Shown piece after piece: positions 60,967-64,000 of a stretch of DNA of 64,000 nucleotides (its first letter is position 1; each line of letters starts with the position of its first letter). A program made the translations under genes and the position numbers. Origin of the DNA: CAYNJF01 sp964351745 (GTDB lineage: Bacteria > Pseudomonadota > Gammaproteobacteria > Berkiellales > Berkiellaceae); contig CAYGPI010000001.1 in the NCBI GenBank assembly GCA_964351745.1, forward strand, positions 31,995 to 95,994, written 5' to 3'. The notes under the pieces are model-generated. The model did not search any database. It saw only the letters and a program-made list of their open reading frames with translations, and was not told the origin of the DNA.

Positions 60967-61413
60967 ATGATATATTTCCCATCGACTCATATGATTGAAC
61001 AAATTCAAAACTACGACTTTGGATTGCTGCGCTCAATCATCACTGAGAACCAAGTTAAAACACTTGATTTCTCTAATAAAAATATTGATAGCAAAACAGC
61101 GCCACTTATTGCACAAGCACTTGCTGGGCTTGAAGTCACATGTCTTAAAGTAAGTCACAATGCCATAGGGCCACTAGGCGCGCTCGCGCTAGTTGAATCA
61201 TTAAAGGACTCTAAGATCATTGAGATTGATTTATCTAGGAATGCTATTGGAGCCGCTGTCGTTGATGTTATTAGAGCTTTAAGCTTAACTTCTATTAAGG
61301 TGGTCCAGCTTGCCTATAACCAAATCGGTGCACAGGGTTTAAGAGCCATAGCACCATTAGTGAATAGTTCACAGCTTAAGATCGATTTGTCACATAATAT
61401 GACTGGCTGCTAA
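60967..61413 (+). CDS. Leucine-rich-repeat protein, ribonuclease-inhibitor type
   Basis: 148 residues. Four to five repeats of about 28 residues follow the eukaryotic ribonuclease-inhibitor pattern, for example LKVSHNAIGPLGALALVESL, then EIDLSRNAIGAAVVDVIRAL and VQLAYNQIGAQGLRAIAPLV. The protein ends abruptly inside a further repeat (IDLSHNMTGC), as if truncated. Start at 60967 has GGGGAG 12 bases upstream, a little far. LRR domains bind proteins and occur in secreted effectors of host-associated bacteria; role unproven. Confidence 0.65.
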   Translation: MIYFPSTHMIEQIQNYDFGLLRSIITENQVKTLDFSNKNIDSKTAPLIAQALAGLEVTCLKVSHNAIGPLGALALVESLKDSKIIEIDLSRNAIGAAVVDVIRALSLTSIKVVQLAYNQIGAQGLRAIAPLVNSSQLKIDLSHNMTGC

Positions 61414-61489
61414 CAAAGCTCCTTGTACTCTCTAAAATCAGAATTTCATATGGTATAGTTGTTAAAAATAATTTGAAGGCAATCAACCA

Positions 61490-62365
61490 ATGCTTGACAG
61501 CGCCAGCTCAGATAATCATGCACTAAATTTAGAGAGCGATCGGAAAGCGCTTAATAAGTTATTTCAAATGATCAAGTATGTGGAGTTTCAACTTAAAAGA
61601 ATAGAGCAGAAAGGAAATAATAAGAAAGATCTAGATCATTTAGGTCTGTTGATGGATAACTTAAAAAAAGTGTTCGGCGAAAATGGCTTGGTTTGCTTTT
61701 ATGCTTACTTCGATAACCAGAATGCATTGTTTTCGTACCTAAAAGAGTCCTTTTCTTCTTCAAGAGACGGTCTAACTACTTTCCATATTTCAACTTTGAC
61801 TATGTATGATATGGAGCATGGATATAATGCGTTGCCGCTACGAAGCAATCATAAGTCTTCTTTTAGTCAAGCAGCTCTTAGCCAAGAAAGCGATCAGCTG
61901 GTTAAGCGCTCTGTTTTTCAAGACTGGGGACGCGATGGTCTAGAGACCTGTAATATTTATCTTAGGGAGCAAGCACAGGCACGATTAGAGATGCGTTATC
62001 ACTTCTATGCCACAGATCATTTATCCCGTCGACTGTCGGATTTACTTCTTTGTGACTCAGAAGAAAATTCTGCCCAAGATCGCGCAGCCACAATTAGCCA
62101 TTCAGCAAGTCCTATGCAAGGGGAAAAAGGTCGTATTCCAGTTTTAGCGATACCGCAGCAATCAGATCTTGATGCCTCTGTGTTACAAGGTCAAGACATG
62201 AGCTCTATCACGCCAAGAAGACAAAAAGTATCTCCCATTTGCAGAGAGGCAATTGTATTATCAATATCGCCAAGACCTCTTACAGCCTCTTTTTCAGAAG
62301 AAGAGATCTCAAGTGATCATGAGCCAATAGCGTCTCTCAAAAGACTAGTTCGAAAGAGCAAATAA
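61490..62365 (+). CDS. Unknown protein, helical with Ser-rich tail
   Basis: 291 residues. The first 70 are charged and helical; a DWGRDGLETCNIYLRE region follows near residue 145; from about residue 190 the sequence is low in complexity and Ser/Pro-rich, ending in basic KRLVRKSK. No family recognised. AAGG precedes the ATG by ten bases. It lies after the LRR gene on the same strand, 76 bases away. Confidence 0.6.
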   Translation: MLDSASSDNHALNLESDRKALNKLFQMIKYVEFQLKRIEQKGNNKKDLDHLGLLMDNLKKVFGENGLVCFYAYFDNQNALFSYLKESFSSSRDGLTTFHISTLTMYDMEHGYNALPLRSNHKSSFSQAALSQESDQLVKRSVFQDWGRDGLETCNIYLREQAQARLEMRYHFYATDHLSRRLSDLLLCDSEENSAQDRAATISHSASPMQGEKGRIPVLAIPQQSDLDASVLQGQDMSSITPRRQKVSPICREAIVLSISPRPLTASFSEEEISSDHEPIASLKRLVRKSK

Positions 62366-62459
62366 TGAAGTCTAGAGCATAGAAAGCTTTTAAATCCATA
62401 GCCATCTGACAGCGATATAAGTAGTGGCATAAGATATGATTTAGCGCTAAGAATGTGCG

Positions 62460-63092
62460 CTATGCTAATTTATCTTCAAATTCGCATAAATCCATAATAG
62501 GACATAGGTGGCACTTGGGTTTTCGTGCAACACAAATATAGCGGCCATGCAAAATGAGCCAATGATGCGCATCTAAAAGGTAGTCTTTAGGGATAACCTT
62601 CATTAATTTCTTTTCAACATCGACCACAGTTTTACCTGGCGCTAGATTCGTACGATTGGACACTCTGTAGATATGAGTGTCAACTGCCATCGTTGGCATG
62701 CCAAAGGCTGTATTGAGCACCACGTTAGCCGTTTTGCGCCCGACGCCGGGTAGCGCTTCTAACGCTTCTCTGGTATCTGGCACAGCACCCGCATGTTTAT
62801 CAACAAGCATTTGACAAGTCTTCATGATATTTTGGGCTTTCGTGTTGTACAAGCCAATCGTTTGGATATAACTTTTTAAGCCATCAAGACCTAAATCCAA
62901 AATTTTTTGAGGTGTATTATATTTTTTGTAAAGTGGTTTAGTAGCCTTGTTAACGCTTACATCGGTTGCTTGGGCTGACAAGATGACGCTAAAAAGTAGC
63001 TCAAAATGGCTGCGGTATACCAACTCTGTTGTTGGGTTGGGATCCGCAGCTTTAAATCGTTTAAATATCTCTAGACGTGTTTGTGGATTCAT
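62460..63092 (-). CDS. nth: Endonuclease III
   Basis: 210 residues. DNA glycosylase/AP lyase that removes oxidised pyrimidines. The helix-hairpin-helix with catalytic lysine is LPGVGRKTANVVL, and the catalytic aspartate is in AVDTHIYRVSNR. The 4Fe-4S cluster cysteines are in the C-terminal CVARKPKCHLCPIMDLC. Its start overlaps the end of the rnfB-like gene by 32 bases. Confidence 0.95.
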   Translation of the reverse strand: MNPQTRLEIFKRFKAADPNPTTELVYRSHFELLFSVILSAQATDVSVNKATKPLYKKYNTPQKILDLGLDGLKSYIQTIGLYNTKAQNIMKTCQMLVDKHAGAVPDTREALEALPGVGRKTANVVLNTAFGMPTMAVDTHIYRVSNRTNLAPGKTVVDVEKKLMKVIPKDYLLDAHHWLILHGRYICVARKPKCHLCPIMDLCEFEDKLA

Positions 63093-63696
63093 TCGCTAGG
63101 GCTCGTTTTTGCTGAACTCGGTTTAAGCTTGCTTGAATTTCTGCTTTGAAATCAACCTGTTTCTTTTTTTGTGTTTGGCGACTCTTATTGGCTAGCTGTT
63201 TGGCAAGCCGCTCTTTGCGTGCGATAAACCGTTGTTTAAAATAGGTCGCTTTACCTTGGCTAGCTTGCTTGATTGGATGATAAGGCTCCTCATTTTTGCT
63301 AACGATATCAATACAGTGTGTTGGGCAAGGCGGTAAACATAGTTCACACCCAGTGCAGTCGCTTTCGATGATGGTGTGCATCATTTGCGAAGCACCGACA
63401 ATGGCATCGACAGGGCAGGCTTGAATGCATTTCGTGCATCCAATGCAATTGTCTTCATTGATTACCGCCACATAGTGCTGTGGGCTGACAGTCACCGGTA
63501 TTGTTTTTTTTCCAAGATTCTTAGCGATGAGGTCGGTTGTGATTTGGCCACCAGGTTGACATAGATTAATGGCTTCATTATCTCGGACCACAGCTTCAGC
63601 ATAAGGCTTACAACCCTTGTAGCCACAGCGCTCACATTGAGTCTGCGGCAATAAGTTATCCACCATAGCAATGAGGTTTGGAATATTTTGAGCCAC
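63061..63696 (-). CDS. rnfB: RnfB-like iron-sulfur electron transport protein
   Basis: 211 residues. An N-terminal four-cysteine cluster domain (CERCGYKGCKPYAEAV ... NLCQPGG) is followed by two 4Fe-4S ferredoxin motifs (CIGCTKCIQACP and CTGCELCLPPCP), as in RnfB. The usual N-terminal membrane helix is absent or short, and no other rnf genes are seen here. It is directly followed by nth. The C-terminal 60 residues are basic. Electron carrier role is likely; the partner complex is unknown. Confidence 0.8.
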   Translation of the reverse strand: MAQNIPNLIAMVDNLLPQTQCERCGYKGCKPYAEAVVRDNEAINLCQPGGQITTDLIAKNLGKKTIPVTVSPQHYVAVINEDNCIGCTKCIQACPVDAIVGASQMMHTIIESDCTGCELCLPPCPTHCIDIVSKNEEPYHPIKQASQGKATYFKQRFIARKERLAKQLANKSRQTQKKKQVDFKAEIQASLNRVQQKRALANESTNTSRDI

Positions 63697-64000
63697 TTAT
63701 TTCACTCGCATGCCAGGTTGTGCCCCGTCATCGGGATTTAGAATAAAGAGATCTTTACCGCCTGGGCCTGCTGCTAAGACCATACCTTCTGAAAGGCCAA
63801 ATCTCATCTTTCTTGGGGCAAGATTAGCGACCATCACAGTCATTTTCCCAATAAGGTCTGCTGGATCATAAGCTGATTTAATGCCAGCAAAAACTTGTCT
63901 CTTTTCGCCACCTAAATCTAAAGTAAATTTTAAGAGTTTATCGGCACCTTCGACATGCTCGGCATTATCAATTCTAACGACTCTCAAATCTACTTTGGCG
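63697..64000 (-). CDS. metG: Methionyl-tRNA synthetase, C-terminal tRNA-binding domain (5' end outside window)
   Basis: About 100 residues are visible, reading through the window edge with VDLRVVRIDNAEHVEGADKL, then DLGGEKRQVFAGIKSAY, APRKMRFGLSEGMVLAA and the closing GAQPGMRVK. This is the EMAP-II/Arc1p-like OB-fold tRNA-binding domain found at the C-terminus of MetG. A stand-alone domain protein is less likely because the frame stays open into the next sequence. rnfB starts directly at its end. Confidence 0.85.
   Translation of the reverse strand, partial: AKVDLRVVRIDNAEHVEGADKLLKFTLDLGGEKRQVFAGIKSAYDPADLIGKMTVMVANLAPRKMRFGLSEGMVLAAGPGGKDLFILNPDDGAQPGMRVK

Overview
This window is the chromosome of a Gammaproteobacterium. 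The housekeeping genes are gamma-type throughout: rpoS, acnA and fumC, class Ia nrdAB with two ATP cones, sdaA with a C-terminal cysteine tail as in Legionella, a Mip/FkpA-like FKBP, pyrC, rnt, nth next to a lone rnfB, and grxD. The sequence is moderately AT-rich. It carries several eukaryote-like or lineage-specific genes: an ankyrin protein, a ribonuclease-inhibitor-type leucine-rich-repeat protein, and a 1464-residue helical protein with an internal duplication. Together this suggests a host-associated or amoeba-associated lineage near Legionellales/Coxiellales. That placement is inference from gene style; no rRNA gene is present. The sequence is a scaffold: there are runs of N at 33036-33135 (100) and 60645-60654 (10), and both fall inside repeats.

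Layout. 1-2927: end of a cation/proton antiporter gene, a chalcone-isomerase-like secreted protein, sdaA. 3077-6110: three unknown genes, a PqiA-type membrane protein and a small acidic-tailed protein. 6179-10274: a Qnr-like pentapeptide-repeat protein, FKBP, PAP2 phosphatase, ampG and a small unknown. 10340-16119: fumC and acnA (one operon), then a MarR regulator and rpoS. 16298-24293: tamB and tamA on the same strand but separated by a large aminotransferase, a DUF805 protein, an unknown gene and a decayed copy of that gene's leader. 24277-28738: ABC transporter ATPase and double permease, then an MFS transporter. 28860-31394: a compact chorismate-using operon (secreted-type chorismate mutase, ubiC, pabB). 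31400-37245: a phosphodiester-glycosidase-like protein, a tandem array of nrdB-type terminators, nrdB and nrdA. 37561-42172: TetR regulator, metE, a methyltransferase-like protein, an FMN reductase. 42435-49082: giant unknown protein, ankyrin protein and argD. 49145-52281: an oxidative-stress and iron block (sodB, grxD, lipoprotein, bfr, bfd, peroxiredoxin). 52366-57000: a fadH pseudogene with two in-frame stops, rnt, pyrC and a MotY-like OmpA protein. 57112-62365: patatin lipoprotein, unknown, SulP transporter, a GGGACAGGCAG repeat cluster, LRR protein, unknown. 62460-64000: nth, rnfB and the end of metG.

Functionally the window mixes core metabolism (TCA cycle, deoxynucleotides, methionine, arginine, pyrimidine and quinone/folate precursors) with envelope biogenesis (TamAB, PAP2, AmpG, patatin lipoprotein) and iron and redox defence. 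Between these lie genes of unknown function that are the best candidates for host-interaction roles. No tRNA, rRNA, CRISPR array, prophage or transposase gene was seen.
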